From the NCBI RefSeq assembly GCF_010015445.1, contig NC_053114.1, positions 45,317,922 to 45,381,921 on the forward strand: a stretch of 64,000 bases of DNA, given 5' to 3'. This stretch comes from Perca fluviatilis. Taxonomy: Eukaryota; Chordata; Actinopteri; Perciformes; Percidae. Under the pieces are notes generated by a model. That model ran no database searches, had not been told where the DNA came from, and saw only the letters and a list, made by a program, of their open reading frames with translations. The position numbers and the translations under genes were made by a program. Every line of letters begins with the position of its first letter. The first letter of the stretch is position 1. Shown piece after piece: positions 21,133 through 31,080 of this stretch.

Positions 21133-21449
21133 CTGAAATAAACACAGGAAAGGAGAATTAGTTTTTTCACTGATACTTCATCATTTGTCATATTAATTCC
21201 CTTATTTGATCTAGCCTGGCTCCGGTCCCTAACCTCTGCTCGGACGAAAGAGAAAACACAAGAGCACCTTTAAAAAATGTTGAATTCAAAACAGAGGGAG
21301 GTAAAATAAGGCTTTATGTTTAATACTTAATGACAAAATCTCTTTTTCAATTATTCTTATTAAACATCACATTGCACTAAAAATTACTGTTTCCTCAAAT
21401 CCTCTTTCCTCCACATCTTTTGCTGTACTTGGACGGAGGTGTCACGTCT

Positions 21450-22440
21450 CATCCAGTGTCAAGTTTCTGTGTATAGTTGGTTTCTTGTTTTCTTTGGTTT
21501 TCCATTTCCTGTTTTATTTTGTTGTGTCTCTGTTCTCTTATGTGTATTCTGGTTTTACTTCCTGTCTTTTGGTTTCCCCACCTTTGTGATTGTCTGCTCC
21601 ACCCTATCTTTCACCTGTTCTCCAGCCCTTGAGTCACCTGTCCCTTGTTAACCCTCGTTACTTGTGTATTTAGGGCGTTCCAGGTGCCCGTAACTTCGTG
21701 TTTTCACAACCTTCTCCCGTGAAAGCGCCCTGGAACGACAGTCAAACCCGTAACTTACTACCCGTGAACTGGTACCAGATGGTTGTTCTCCCAGTTACAG
21801 TTTTTGACGTCACACACACATAAACAACAATGGCGCCCCCTGTTGATGCCGGTGATTAACGGTGAGAAATAGAAATAAATAGACATAAATAGGCACCGTA
21901 ATAGTAATTCCGCACATTGTGTTCAAAACAATACACATACGATTGTGTACTACTACAGGTTATGTTTATTAAATGAAGCCCAAAATATGTCGCCGACTAG
22001 AAATCGCTAGTATCAGCTAACGCTAGCTAACGTCAACGTTAGTTAGCCGCTAGCTAATGCTAGCTAAAAGGGTTTGTGGTGACTTTGCCTGGAATGCTAC
22101 CAAGTTGTGAGTCGTGACTTGAAGTCGTAACTTACGGGCTAAAAAATTGTGTCTAGAACGCAGCAATAGTCTCTGTGCTTTCTGTGTCTATGCTTGATTG
22201 TCATTTGTTCATTAGTCATCTGTCTTTTGGGAAGAGTTCTGTCATGTGTATTTCTGTGGTTTTGTGTTCTTGGAGTATTTCCGCATTTCCTTCCGTGTTC
22301 CTGCTTTCACTTAATTACTTTTCCTTCTTACAAGTTTGTAAGTATCCTTGTGTTTCACTAAAATCATTGTTTATTCAAACTGCTGCTTACTCCTCGCCTT
22401 CCTGCACTTGGGTCCAAGCCTGCAACCTGACAGGAGGCAA
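21450..22440. mobile_element. Dispersed repeat split by a second TIR element (copy A)
   Basis: A retroelement-like fish repeat (ends GCCTTCCTGCACTTGGGTCC / ACCTGACAGG) is interrupted at about 21,672-22,162 by an element whose ends GGGCGTTCCAG and CTAGAACGC are inverted and whose interior has GCTAGC/AACGTTAG motifs. Copy B has the same arrangement (45,040-46,028), so the nesting predates the duplication. Confidence 0.55.
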
Positions 22441-22446
22441 GTGACT

Positions 22447-22630
22447 GTCTGAACAGGATGAGGTCACATTTACTGTCTGAACAGGATGAGGTCACATTTA
22501 TGTGAAAGGTAGGTAACTGTACACAGGATGAGGTCACATTTACAGTCTGAACAGGATGAGGTCACATTTACTGTCTGAACAGGATGAGGTCACATTTTAC
22601 AGTCTGAACAGGATGAGGTGCACATTTACA
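22447..22630. repeat. 28-bp minisatellite in lectin intron (copy A)
   Basis: Unit CTGAACAGGATGAGGTCACA plus TTTACTGT. About six copies in A, with one divergent block (GTGAAAGGTAGGTAACTGTA); about seven regular copies in B (46,036-46,236). Confidence 0.92.
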
Positions 22631-22660
22631 GTCTGTAGTCTGATGTGTGTGTTTTATTAC

Positions 22661-22849
22661 CTGTGCATCCGTAGAAGACCAGTTTATCGTTGAATGCCTT
22701 TCACACAGCGTTTTTAGTCATCTGGACCCAACCATCACCGAAGCTTCGTGTTTGTACACGGTGTGGCCGGATATTTGGTCTTACACATGTCTGCAGGATC
22801 CACCGTTTCACAGAAAGAAGACATGTTGTCAGTTTTGTGTTTGTGTTGT
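22661..22849 (-). pseudogene. Lectin copy A, first CTLD segment, frame broken
   Basis: Donor GCACAG|GTAATA at 22,660. In copy B the same segment reads SSFCETVDPADMCKTKYPAT followed by DGWVQMTKKRCVKAFNDKL and VFTDAQ, the start of a CTLD. Copy A has extra bases in the AAGCTTCGG, GTGTGAAAGG and GTCTTCTACG stretches, each breaking the frame. Confidence 0.75.
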
Positions 22850-22885
22850 CTGTGTAGACTGATAATTTAGTTTGTTTGTTCTTAC

Positions 22886-22955
22886 CGGCTGCAGAAGCGG
22901 ACATGAACATCAGCACCACCAGAAGAAGGATGGCAGAAACCACAACAGGACGCAT
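22886..22955 (-). CDS. Lectin copy A, signal peptide segment
   Basis: ATG at 22,955. Encodes MRPVVVSAILLLVVLMFMSA then SAA, a hydrophobic secretion signal, ending GCCG|GTAAGAAC. If that GT is the donor, the next possible AG gives an intron of only 27 or 36 bases, which is unusually short, and neither restores the CTLD frame. Identical in copy B (46,488-46,557). Confidence 0.8.
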
Positions 22956-23550
22956 GGTTCAGGGCTCTCACAGCAACTGGAATATAATATAATAACACCG
23001 GGAACAATTATATATATTTCATTTCATTTTATTATTATTCTCTTGAACAATCAACAATGTTGCAAAAGAAAACATAACAAAAAAAGAAAATTAGAAATAG
23101 GTTATTTGGTCCAGCCCCAATTTTACAAAATCATATTATTACAAAGGAAATAGATATGCTAATACAGCATACAATTTTTCAGGTCTTACAACAGTACAAC
23201 AATATACAAATATACAACAATACCTTTCCATTACAATTCCAGTATATATATACCGAACATGCATAAACAACTCCACCAGGATAAAACTGAAGTGCTGGTT
23301 ATAGCTTTGAGGGCTGAGAGAGACTAACTGGCCACAAAAATTTGTTTCACCAGGACTTACCCCACCTTAACAGACAAGAAAGTCATCTTCAAGTCTTTGA
23401 GTTGATTCAAAGTGCAGGTGTGTTTTTTAGTTTTTTGCCAGATGAAGATCTGAGAGCAGCTCAAAGTGTTGAAATCTTTAAACTGAAGTTTTAAACCTCT
23501 AAAGATCCTTTTCTGTTCTACTGAAACACACAGAGACCAACGGGACTCAC

Positions 23551-23632
23551 CTCAGGTGAAGTAGTGTAGTAGTCTCGTTCCTTGGTCCTGTTTCCGTCTG
23601 GATGTCAGTCTGATCTCTGCCTCGGTTAAATA
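23551..23632 (-). promoter_or_regulatory. Lectin copy A promoter and 5' UTR exon
   Basis: On the minus strand TATTTAA (complement of 23,626-23,632) lies about 75 bases before a consensus donor CACCTGAG|GTGAGTCCC at 23,551-23,550. This gives a short non-coding first exon (roughly 23,551-23,600) spliced to the signal-peptide exon. The copy B equivalent is about 47,155-47,235. Transcription start is inferred from TATA spacing. Confidence 0.6.
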
Positions 23633-23805
23633 TCCAGAGCCAATGCCCTGAATACATGAGATTTTACTAATCAAACACAAAACCGTTTGAAAACAACCAA
23701 GTGCCAAAATGTCAACATACTGTAAGTCAATAAGCCCGGGTCAAGGTTGGACTTAATGGTGAGACCAAACATGTGTAAGTCAATAAGCCCCATGGTTTAG
23801 ATCCT

Positions 23806-24995
23806 ATTTGGCAAATAGAAGCTTCTCTGTCATGATTGGTGACTTATCCTCGTCAACTCCGTTCTTCTCTCCTGTGGGTACCCCAGGGTTCTATTCTTGG
23901 CCCCATCCTGTTTTCCTTATATATGTTGCCTGTAGGGGCTATTATAAGAAAACACAACCTGTCTTTTCATTGTTATGCAGATGATTTACAAATATTCCTT
24001 TGCTGAAACCGAATGACAGTGTTGCACTAGACTCCCTGCTTAGCTGTATTAATGAAATTAAGTTGTGGCTTTCACAAAACTTTCTTCATTTGAATGAAGC
24101 TAAAACTGAGTGTATCATCTTCAGTACTTCAGATATGCCAGACGGTCCAGCTTTGAGTTTGGGAGCCCTGGCTTCATACCTTAAGCCAGCTGTCAAAAAT
24201 TTGGGGGTTAATTTTTTATTGCAACATGAAATTTGATAAGCAAATCAGCAATGTTGTTAGAATGAGTTTTTTCCAGCTTTGTCTCCTGGCTAAAGTTAAG
24301 CCCTTCCTTAACAGGCATGATCTAGAAAATGCGATTCATGCCTTTCTTAGTTCAAGGTTGGATTACTGTAATGCTCTTTATGTTGGTCTGAATCAGACCA
24401 CCATCTCACGACTTCAACTTGTACAGAATGCTGCTGCTCGCTTTTTAACAAATACGTCTAGACGCGCACACATCACTCCTGTTCTCTATACCCTACATTG
24501 GCTCCCTGTGCGTTTTAGAATCGATTTCAAGATTTTATTGTTTGTTTTTAAGGCCTTAAACGGCCTGGCCCCGGAGTATTTGTCCGATATCTTAACACTG
24601 CGTGAGCACAACCGGTCCTTGCGGTCCTCAAATCAGCTGGTTTTAGAAGTCCCAAGGTCCAAGTATAAACGGTGGGGTGATCGGGCTTTTGCAGTTGCTG
24701 CCCCGAGACTAGTTAACCCCTGAAATTCGGACGACTACAGATGTAGCACTTTTTAGGTCTAGACTTAAAACTTATCTGTTTAGAAAGGCTTTTAATACAT
24801 AGTAGTGGTGACAATTTCCTTCTCCTATTTTCAATGTAACCTTTTCTGATTTTATTGTTTCTATATGTCATTCTTTTTATTGTATGATATGTTATATGAT
24901 GTGTGTTTTAGTCTTGGTTTCTGATGTGAAGCACTTTGGATACCTGTTGGTTACTGTAAAGTGCTATATAAATAAATGTTGATTGATTGATTAAG
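23806..24995 (+). mobile_element. 5'-truncated L2/Rex1-type LINE, copy A (broken)
   Basis: Carries the C-terminal half of a non-LTR reverse transcriptase. Motifs in copy B are [18 protein letters not shown] and [12 protein letters not shown], then LGVTFD and the fish-LINE ending WGDRAFAVAAPRL, with a 3' tail TATATAAATAAATGTTGATT plus GATT repeats. Copy A has frame changes near 23,990-24,000 and 24,210. It starts about 170 bases upstream of the lectin TATA box, in the opposite orientation. Confidence 0.85.
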
Positions 24996-25449
24996 TCATT
25001 CCAGACACATCAAAGACAAGTACTAAAAACAACTTAATTTTTTTTACCCTTTTATTATATTATTATGTGATCGATGCCACTTTGTTCATTGGTGCTCCTT
25101 TTTTATTGACAGATTTAGCTCCTGTACGTCCGTTAAATTCACATGTAGCAGAATATTTATAATATAGTCCAAGTCACCGGCACAGTTGATGTGATAAAAG
25201 TTAGTTTAGTGTGAAACCGCTCAGTGGACTACATCTCTCAGGGAACTACATCTCTCGTCTCACACAAATTACATCACCTAGCTTGATGCTCAACTTGTTC
25301 GCTAGCTAGCTAGCTAGCTTAGCTCTGCTCCACAACACATGTAACGTTATCTTAACTACTGGGTTTTATCCAGTCAAGTGTTTTCAGCAGAGAAGCAAAA
25401 GAACAACAGAGATCCTCTGCTCATTAGAGTAACGTTACATCCCCGGTAC

Positions 25450-25516
<67 letters not shown>

Positions 25517-26025
25517 ACGATACACACAGACATCATAGCTTCAGCGAGACGTCATACATGAAGTGTGAAGTATTTTTAATTCGTATTTTCACAGTCTGAT
25601 ACTTCAACAGTTTAACAATAAACTGAGACTTTCTTCGGTTGAAAAATTATCTTTCAAATTGACGAACATCATATTTGTAATCCATGGCTCAAATCAAACG
25701 GGATCAAAAATTAATTGGCCTCTTCCCGTTCACTACCGTTCATATTTTTTTGAAAGAAAGGTCCCATGGACCAGAAGTAGAAGGGCGGGACTTCAGCTCT
25801 CTATAGTTTGAAATTAATGATTTAAAAATAAGTTAAGACTTAGAAGCAAGATTTCTGTGAAGGTGCTCAGCCATCCAGGCCAAAGTTATCCAAGGAGGGT
25901 TAAATTCAAGGGTCACTGGACTTGCTGGTCAAAGACGTTTGGTGTTAGGTGCCGTGTTCTGTTTTGGTGTTTTGTGTGTTTTCCGTTGGTTTGCCACTCT
26001 CTCCAGGTGTAATAAATCCTTTAAA
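24996..26025. other. Intergenic part of duplication copy A with CA tract
   Basis: Includes (GCTA)n-like sequence near 25,302-25,320 and a (CA)n run at 25,449-25,513, much longer than in copy B (49,052-49,085). No gene seen. Confidence 0.6.
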
Positions 26026-26420
26026 GGTGCACTATGAGTTCCTGCATGGTCTAAGCCCAATTTCATTTTGGTCTCAAATCATAGGCACATTGTCACATGA
26101 GGCCAAATGGATAAATTAACACCATCATTTGCACACTTACACACACTTACCTCCCCCACCCCCATTGTAAAGTGTTCCCTGTAGCGTTTACTCAAGTACT
26201 GTCTATATGTTTTATGTTCTCTGTGTACCCAAGCTCTGTTTATGTATGTCAAATAGTCTCTGTACACTGAAGAAGTCACTTGATTGTAATGTGTACATCG
26301 GTCCCACATGATCAGAATGTGGCTAACTAATTTTTCTCTCTCTCTATTACTTATTTCTTGTCAAAAAACATATTTTATTCACATTAGACTGTCTATTACA
26401 ACTGTGTTAATTTAACATAT
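26026..26420. mobile_element. Left-end fragment of the AGGTGCACT TTAA element (copy A)
   Basis: TTTAAAGGTGCACTATGAGT at about 26,021-26,040 matches the left end of the element at 10,210. The mirrored right end is not found nearby. The remainder is unassigned sequence, conserved in copy B (49,590-49,990). Confidence 0.5.
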
Positions 26421-26580
26421 TCTAAGTGTCTGACAACATTATGGGATGGATCCCTACAGAGATAGACCTTTTAGTTAAAGAGTAAGATCTTCAACAGTAC
26501 TTTTAGTCTGGTAGGTTTGGTGATGGTGATTTTGGGCTGTTTCATGTTAAACAGAAACAACAAAAAGGTCTATCTCCGTA
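26421..26580. mobile_element. Collapsed derivative of the 607-1452 TIR element (copy A)
   Basis: The left arm (TCTAAGTGTCTGACAACATT, GATAGACCTTTTAGTTAAAG) is followed within about 40 bases by right-arm sequence (TTTGGTGATGGTGATTTTGG, CATGTTAAACAG). The minisatellite core is absent. The duplicate is at 49,993-50,145. Confidence 0.7.
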
Positions 26581-26584
26581 AACT

Positions 26585-27147
26585 ATGACCCACCCAGACC
26601 TCTCAGGTGGTCTGGGTCAGGTCTGCTTGTGGTCCCCAGAGTCAGAACTAAACAGGGGGAAGCAGTGTTCAGTTTCTATGCTCCACATATGTGGAACAAA
26701 CTCCCAGAAAACTGCAGGTCTGCAGCAACTCTCACTTCTTTGAAATCAAGGCTGAAGACCTATCTTTTTGATGTTGCCTTTCTTTAAATAATTGTTAATT
26801 TCTTATGCTGAAGTTGCATTGTTGAAACTGTATGACAATCTATATAAGCATATAAAGAGAAATAACCGGTGGGACCGGTCCGTTCTGGGAACGGCAAAGA
26901 CTGTAGGTGGATTACGTGTACAGAGCAACGGCTTAAACATTGTCCCATACTAGCACCATAAAATCTTGTATTTTGTCTGCTTTTATATTTTTAACTGTTT
27001 TTAACTTTTTACCTTTAATGTTTAATTTCTTATACTGCACTGTAACTTTTATTCTTGTATTTTAATAATTTTTTGTAAAGCACTTTGAATTGCCCTGTTG
27101 CTGAAATGTGCTATACAAATAAAGCTGCCTTGCCTTGCCTTGCCTAA
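26585..27147 (+). mobile_element. LINE 3' end fragment (copy A)
   Basis: Encodes the C-terminal motif FYAPHMWNKLPENCR, then LKSRLKTYLF, typical of L2-like ORF2 ends. A 3' UTR follows, ending TGAAATGTGCTATACAAATA and a TGCCT-repeat tail. Duplicate at 50,150-50,712. A related tail alone is at 32,775-32,843. Confidence 0.75.
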
Positions 27148-27913
27148 TGTTGTACGACAATTAGAATATTAATCTGAGACTGTCAGCGGCAAAAACAGCA
27201 CTTGGACATAAATTGAAGGTGCCCAATTGTCCTATAATTTACATTGAAGCTAGTTTGGCAGCTGCCCACTGCAGCGATCTGGCTTTATACTGAACCAATG
27301 TTGAAGATTGTTGTTCCCATCCGTAAAAAGAACATAGGAAAATAGGGTCCAGGTTGAAAAACCCGAAGTTAAACTTTAAATTGTGCACTCTGTTTTCAAA
27401 GTAGTTTTACAAATGACGAAAAATATTAACCCTGTGTAAAAAAAAAAAATCCTGAGAAAAATGTTTTCGAAAACTCGAAAACTTTTTTTTAAATTTTTTA
27501 ATAATGTCTTCACAAGGGGAAAAGTGGTCCATCTGGTATAGCAGTACCAAAGATGCCTGTTGGTTTATCGCTGACAGCTCAGTCTTCACTAAAAGAGCCG
27601 GTTTTCTAGAGAGCAAACTTTTGCTCTGTTTGCAAAAGGTTATTTCCATGCATTTAAAACTTCACCTAACCATTAAGACCAACAAACCCTATAGAGGATG
27701 TGCTTTCTACTGACACGGATTACATAATGACAGATCAACAGTTTGAAACAATAACAGCTCCTCTGAACTGAGGCCTGGTCCTCTCCTTGCAGATGGTTGG
27801 AGTCATTTTATCAGCTCACCTGGACCGACTCCCTGAGCTGTTGATGTGCTCCTATAGTAGTTCTTCCGACTTCTGTGTGTTCACATGCTCTCAAGTAGGG
27901 TGTCTACTGCTTC
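27148..27913. other. Intergenic sequence with an inverted lectin-intron relic (copy A)
   Basis: The reverse complement of about 27,640-27,716 (GTGTCAGTAGAAAGCACATC, TATAGGGTTTGTTGGTCTT) matches the lectin intron at 19,317-19,385, so an inverted paralogous piece lies here. An overlapping 69-codon plus-strand frame (27,504-27,713), also in copy B, is not a recognised protein. Confidence 0.55.
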
Positions 27914-27921
27914 AGCTAATG

Positions 27922-28030
27922 TAAAAAAAAAAAATTTAAAAAAAAAACAATTTTTTAAAAAGAGAAAACCCCCCTTTTCCCCCCGAAATTTTTTTTTTTT
28001 TAAATAAAATAATTTTTTTTTTTTTTTTTC

Positions 28031-28064
<34 letters not shown>

Positions 28065-28191
28065 AAAAAAAAAAAAAAAAAAAAAAAAAACCTCACCATA
28101 AACAAAAACCCAAAAAAAAAACCAAAAATACTAAAAAAAAAAAAAAACCACCAAAACCAAAATAAAAAAAAAAACAAAAACAAAAAAACCC
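27922..28191. other. Homopolymer-rich block, probable assembly artefact
   Basis: About 270 bases made almost only of long A runs with T and C runs sit exactly between the hAT target site AGCTAATG and the element start at 28,192. Copy B joins the two directly with no such block. Confidence 0.7.
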
Positions 28192-28876
28192 TAGTGGTGG
28201 GCAGATCGAGGCTTCGTGAAGCAATGAAACAGTTGAAGCAAATGTTCCATATTGTGTCGAGGCTTTGAAACAATCCGACACCGTCTCAACGATGACACCT
28301 AGTGGTCACTTGCAGGTGTTGATCTGAAACAACCTTGACAACGAGCCATTAAAAAAAATATGTGAAGCTGGTAAGGCTTGTAGGCTCCTCACAGTGCATA
28401 ATGTTATTTTGGTCATGAAAAATGAATTAATAAAAGAAATCAAGCCACAATGTCTCACTTTTATATAGATTGTTATTCCAAAATATGAATTTCTCTGCTG
28501 TGGAAGGACTTAGCCTACTTCTTTTTTTACAGATAATTTCTCCAGCCTTTGATAAAATCCTCACACAAGGGACACTTGTTGATGGCATGCAAAGATATTT
28601 TTTTGCAAGGACATACAAATGAGGAAAGATTACTGCTCTCTCTTTCCAGTAAGTTAGGGGATCAGGAGTTCTGGGCAAACACGCATCGTTGAGGTATTTT
28701 TTCTCTTCCAGTGTGGCATCAGCTGTAGCATTGTGTATCATCTTGGTTTCACGGATACGATCATCAAAACGTTCCCATAAACTGTCCTGTGTTTCTTCTG
28801 GTGTTGATGTTGATTATGATGGGCCTGATGTTGACATTTGTGGCTCTGAATGAACATGAAAACGGAGCTTCCATTT

Positions 28877-28920
<44 letters not shown>

Positions 28921-29268
28921 TAATGTGTCACTGTATGTATACTCTGTCTTTCTCTAGCCTATCAGTCAATGTGTAAATGTAAATGTAAGCCTAAATATAA
29001 CTAAACAAATCGCACTATAAATGTCACTATATCACCAAAAAATCAAACTCCTCTCACAAAACCCCAAGAGATTGTGTGGTCTGTTCCCTGTCAATCAAAC
29101 TCTGATTGGGTGGACCATGCCACCAGTCGAAACACTCCGATGCTTCATTTAGCCGTAATCATGTGACATGGGTGTTTTGAATCACGCTTCGGATCAGTGT
29201 TTTGAAACATCTGCGCTTCGGGATCTCAACAAAGCTTCGGAACGTCAGTTTTGCGTCAGCCATCCCTA
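28192..29268 (-). mobile_element. hAT-type DNA transposon remnant (copy A)
   Basis: Ends TAGTGGTGGGC and GCCATCCCTA are imperfect inverted repeats. AGCTAATG at 27,914-27,921 and again at 29,269-29,276 is an 8-bp target duplication, as expected for hAT (apart from the block at 27,922-28,191). The interior holds a C-terminal transposase piece and a (TATC)n run at 28,876-28,922. Non-autonomous or dead. Confidence 0.8.
28427..28741 (-). pseudogene. hAT transposase C-terminal dimerisation region (fragment)
   Basis: Encodes DPLTYWKERAVIFPHLYVLA, then AKKYLCMPSTSVPC and KAGEIICKKRSRLSPSTAEK, the well-known hAT C-terminal dimerisation domain (ZBED-like). Only about 105 codons remain and the catalytic part is absent. 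The shorter copy B remnant is at 51,752-51,967. Confidence 0.85.
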
Positions 29269-29335
29269 AGCTAATGTATCGGACTTGTTATAAAGGTGTA
29301 ACGGCAAAAGAAAAAACAAACATAAGAACTTTTAA

Positions 29336-29983
29336 AGGGATACACCACCGTTTGTTGAAATAGTTCTTATCACGGTCTACCCTGGCTGTAGCTAGGTGGG
29401 CCAACGCATTTTTTGTCTCAGTGCAAGTAATTAGGTTGTTATTGTTTTTTTATTAGCTCATTTTTACTCACAACATGCTAACCGGCAACATAGGATTCCA
29501 TTCACTACGCTAAGCTAACTAGCGGTGGCGCTGCCGGTGTTGCATCGGACTAAAACGATGCATGCACAAAACATTTGTTGGCCCTCCTATCTACAGCTAG
29601 GGAGACCCCACTTATCTACAGCTAGAGGAGACCCCACCTATCTACAGCTAGAGGAGACCCCACCTATCTACAGCTAGAGGAGACCCCACCTATCTACAGC
29701 TAGAGGAGACCCCACTTATCTACAGCTAGAGGAGACCCCACCTATCTACAGCTAGAGGAGACCCCACCTATCTACAGCTAGAGGAGACCCCACCTATCTA
29801 CAGCTAGGGGAGACCCCACCTATCTACAGCTAGAGGAGACCCCACCTATCTACAGCTAGAGGAGACCTCACCTATCTACAGCTAGAGGAGACCCCACCTA
29901 TCTACAGCTAGGGGAGACCCCACCTATCTACAGCTAGAGGAGACCGTGATAAGAACTATTTCAACAAATGGTGGCATATTCCT
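29336..29983. mobile_element. TTAA-flanked MITE with 26-bp minisatellite
   Basis: TTAA at 29332-29335 and 29984-29987 flank inverted ends of about 50 bases (left GTTTGTTGAAATAGTTCTTA, mirrored at the right). The interior is the minisatellite. No transposase. Fourth member here of the TTAA class. Confidence 0.85.
29589..29944. repeat. 26-bp minisatellite, about 13 copies
   Basis: Unit GCTAGAGGAGACCCCACC plus TATCTACA; a few copies read GGGGAGA or CTTATC. Lies inside the TTAA-flanked element 29,336-29,983. Confidence 0.95.
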
Positions 29984-30059
29984 TTAAAGAGAAATGTTTT
30001 CATTACGATATAAAGCCTTATTTTACGTCCCTCTCTTTTTCATTTATTATTCTCCAATT

Positions 30060-30512
30060 TGACATTCAACATTTTATAAAGGTGCTCTTGTGTTTTCTCT
30101 CAGCACAGTTTGCTCAGTGGTTAGCACTTCTACCTCACAGCAAGAAGATTCTGGGTTTGAGTCCAGGTTGTTCCAGGCCTTTCTGTTTGTGTGTTTTGTG
30201 TGGGTTTCCTCTGGGTGCTCCGGTTTCTTCCCACCATAAAACATGCATGCTAGGACTACAGTTGAAAATTAGCCAACTGGCTAACACTGGGACATTTACA
30301 GAAATGTTGATTAATGTGCATTGTCCTTACTTACTCTCCTCAGAGCAGAGGTTAGGGAATGGCCTTCACAAAGGTGATTTCCCAGGTTGAGCCAGGATAG
30401 ATCAAAATAAGGGAATTAACATGACAAATGATGAAGTATCAGTGGAAACTAATTCTCCTTTCCTGTGTTTATTACAAAGAGCCTGTAGAAAGTACCCACA
30501 TGGTCATCTCTG
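30060..30512 (+). pseudogene. Inverted third lectin fragment, split by a repeat
   Basis: The reverse complement of about 30,346-30,512 matches lectin copy A around 21,090-21,230: AGTACCCACATGG exon start, AATAAACACAGGAAAGGAGA intron, ATGATACTTCATC-type sequence, CCTAACCTCTGCTC. The match resumes at 30,060-30,090 (AGGTGCTCTTGTGTTTTCTC against 21,250-21,275). Between them is a dispersed repeat. Only the first dozen codons of the CRKYP exon remain (30,477-30,512). Confidence 0.75.
30095..30345 (+). mobile_element. Dispersed tRNA-like/SINE-type repeat
   Basis: CTCAGTGGTTAGCACTTCTA, CCTCACAGCAAGAAGATTCT and the GGGTTTCCTCTGGGTGCTCC block are wording of an abundant fish interspersed repeat. It interrupts the inverted lectin fragment. 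Confidence 0.6.
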
Positions 30513-30649
30513 GTTTATTTTTTATTATTTATTTTTTTTGCTTTAAGAAACACTTACTTTTTACGAAATGGTAACAAGTTTGCCTTACATGGTGCGTCTT
30601 TTCTACTTAAAGTGATTTTGTTCATGTCCCAATATGGGGATACAATGAC

Positions 30650-30698
<49 letters not shown>

Positions 30699-30915
30699 AA
30701 TGATGATGCTGGTCTATGTTATTTTTGGGCTATCTTTTCTTTTTCATCTCCCTTCTTCCCAACCTTTTGTCCCCCCCCCCCATTAATTAAGTATCCTGGT
30801 CTAATGATAGCTTATTTGCAAAGGTAAATACAATTATATTGGACCTTATGTCTCCCTTTATTGAAATTAGGCAGCCAACGTCTGAATAGCCAACTAGTTT
30901 GTATTCTTGGACAAC

Positions 30916-30986
<71 letters not shown>

Positions 30987-31080
30987 GCGTGTGCGTGTGT
31001 GTCAAAAGTATTTATCTACAGAAAACGTGTGATGTACTGGAATACTTTTTGTTGTTAAGATGAATTAAATGTTTGTATGT
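30513..31080. other. Intergenic, with GAT and GT microsatellites
   Basis: (GAT)n at about 30,650-30,708 and (GT)n at 30,918-31,001 within otherwise featureless A/T-rich sequence. Confidence 0.85.

Larger units (their letters stand above)
19230..22955 (-). pseudogene. Secreted C-type lectin gene, copy A, with coding lesions
   Basis: Minus-strand gene for a small secreted C-type lectin (single CTLD, nattectin/galactose-lectin-like), a family that binds sugars with calcium in fish mucus and plasma. Order: signal peptide (22,886-22,955), first CTLD segment (22,661-22,849), CRKYP exon (20,998-21,132), WTWTDGS/QPD exon (19,934-20,054), and WND/stop exon (19,230-19,297). Exons 3-5 join in matching phases. 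Lesions: three single-base insertions relative to copy B in the first CTLD segment. The frame between signal peptide and CTLD is also off by one in both copies. It may be a pseudogene, or the sequence may contain base-call errors. Confidence 0.7.
16652..29060. repeat. Segmental duplication, copy A (about 12.4 kb)
   Basis: From ATGGTAACATTCAAAAATTG at 16,652 to CTCCTCTCACAAAA at about 29,060 the sequence matches 40,465-52,465 in the same orientation, including introns, transposons and an 83-codon frame that is identical in both. The offset between copies drifts (23,813 at the left edge, 23,411 at the last lectin exon, about 23,570 near 26-27 kb) through insertions and deletions. Differences are mostly single bases, short indels and repeat-number changes. 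The right edge lies inside a hAT element. Confidence 0.95.

Noticed and set aside
27504..27713. 69-codon gene conserved in both duplicates
   Set aside because: Overlaps an inverted lectin-intron relic and shows no recognisable domain.
28427..28741. Functional hAT transposase gene
   Set aside because: Only the C-terminal dimerisation segment remains; no catalytic or BED-finger part is in the element.
30645..30710. Poly-aspartate coding sequence
   Set aside because: It is a (GAT)n microsatellite in an otherwise non-coding stretch.
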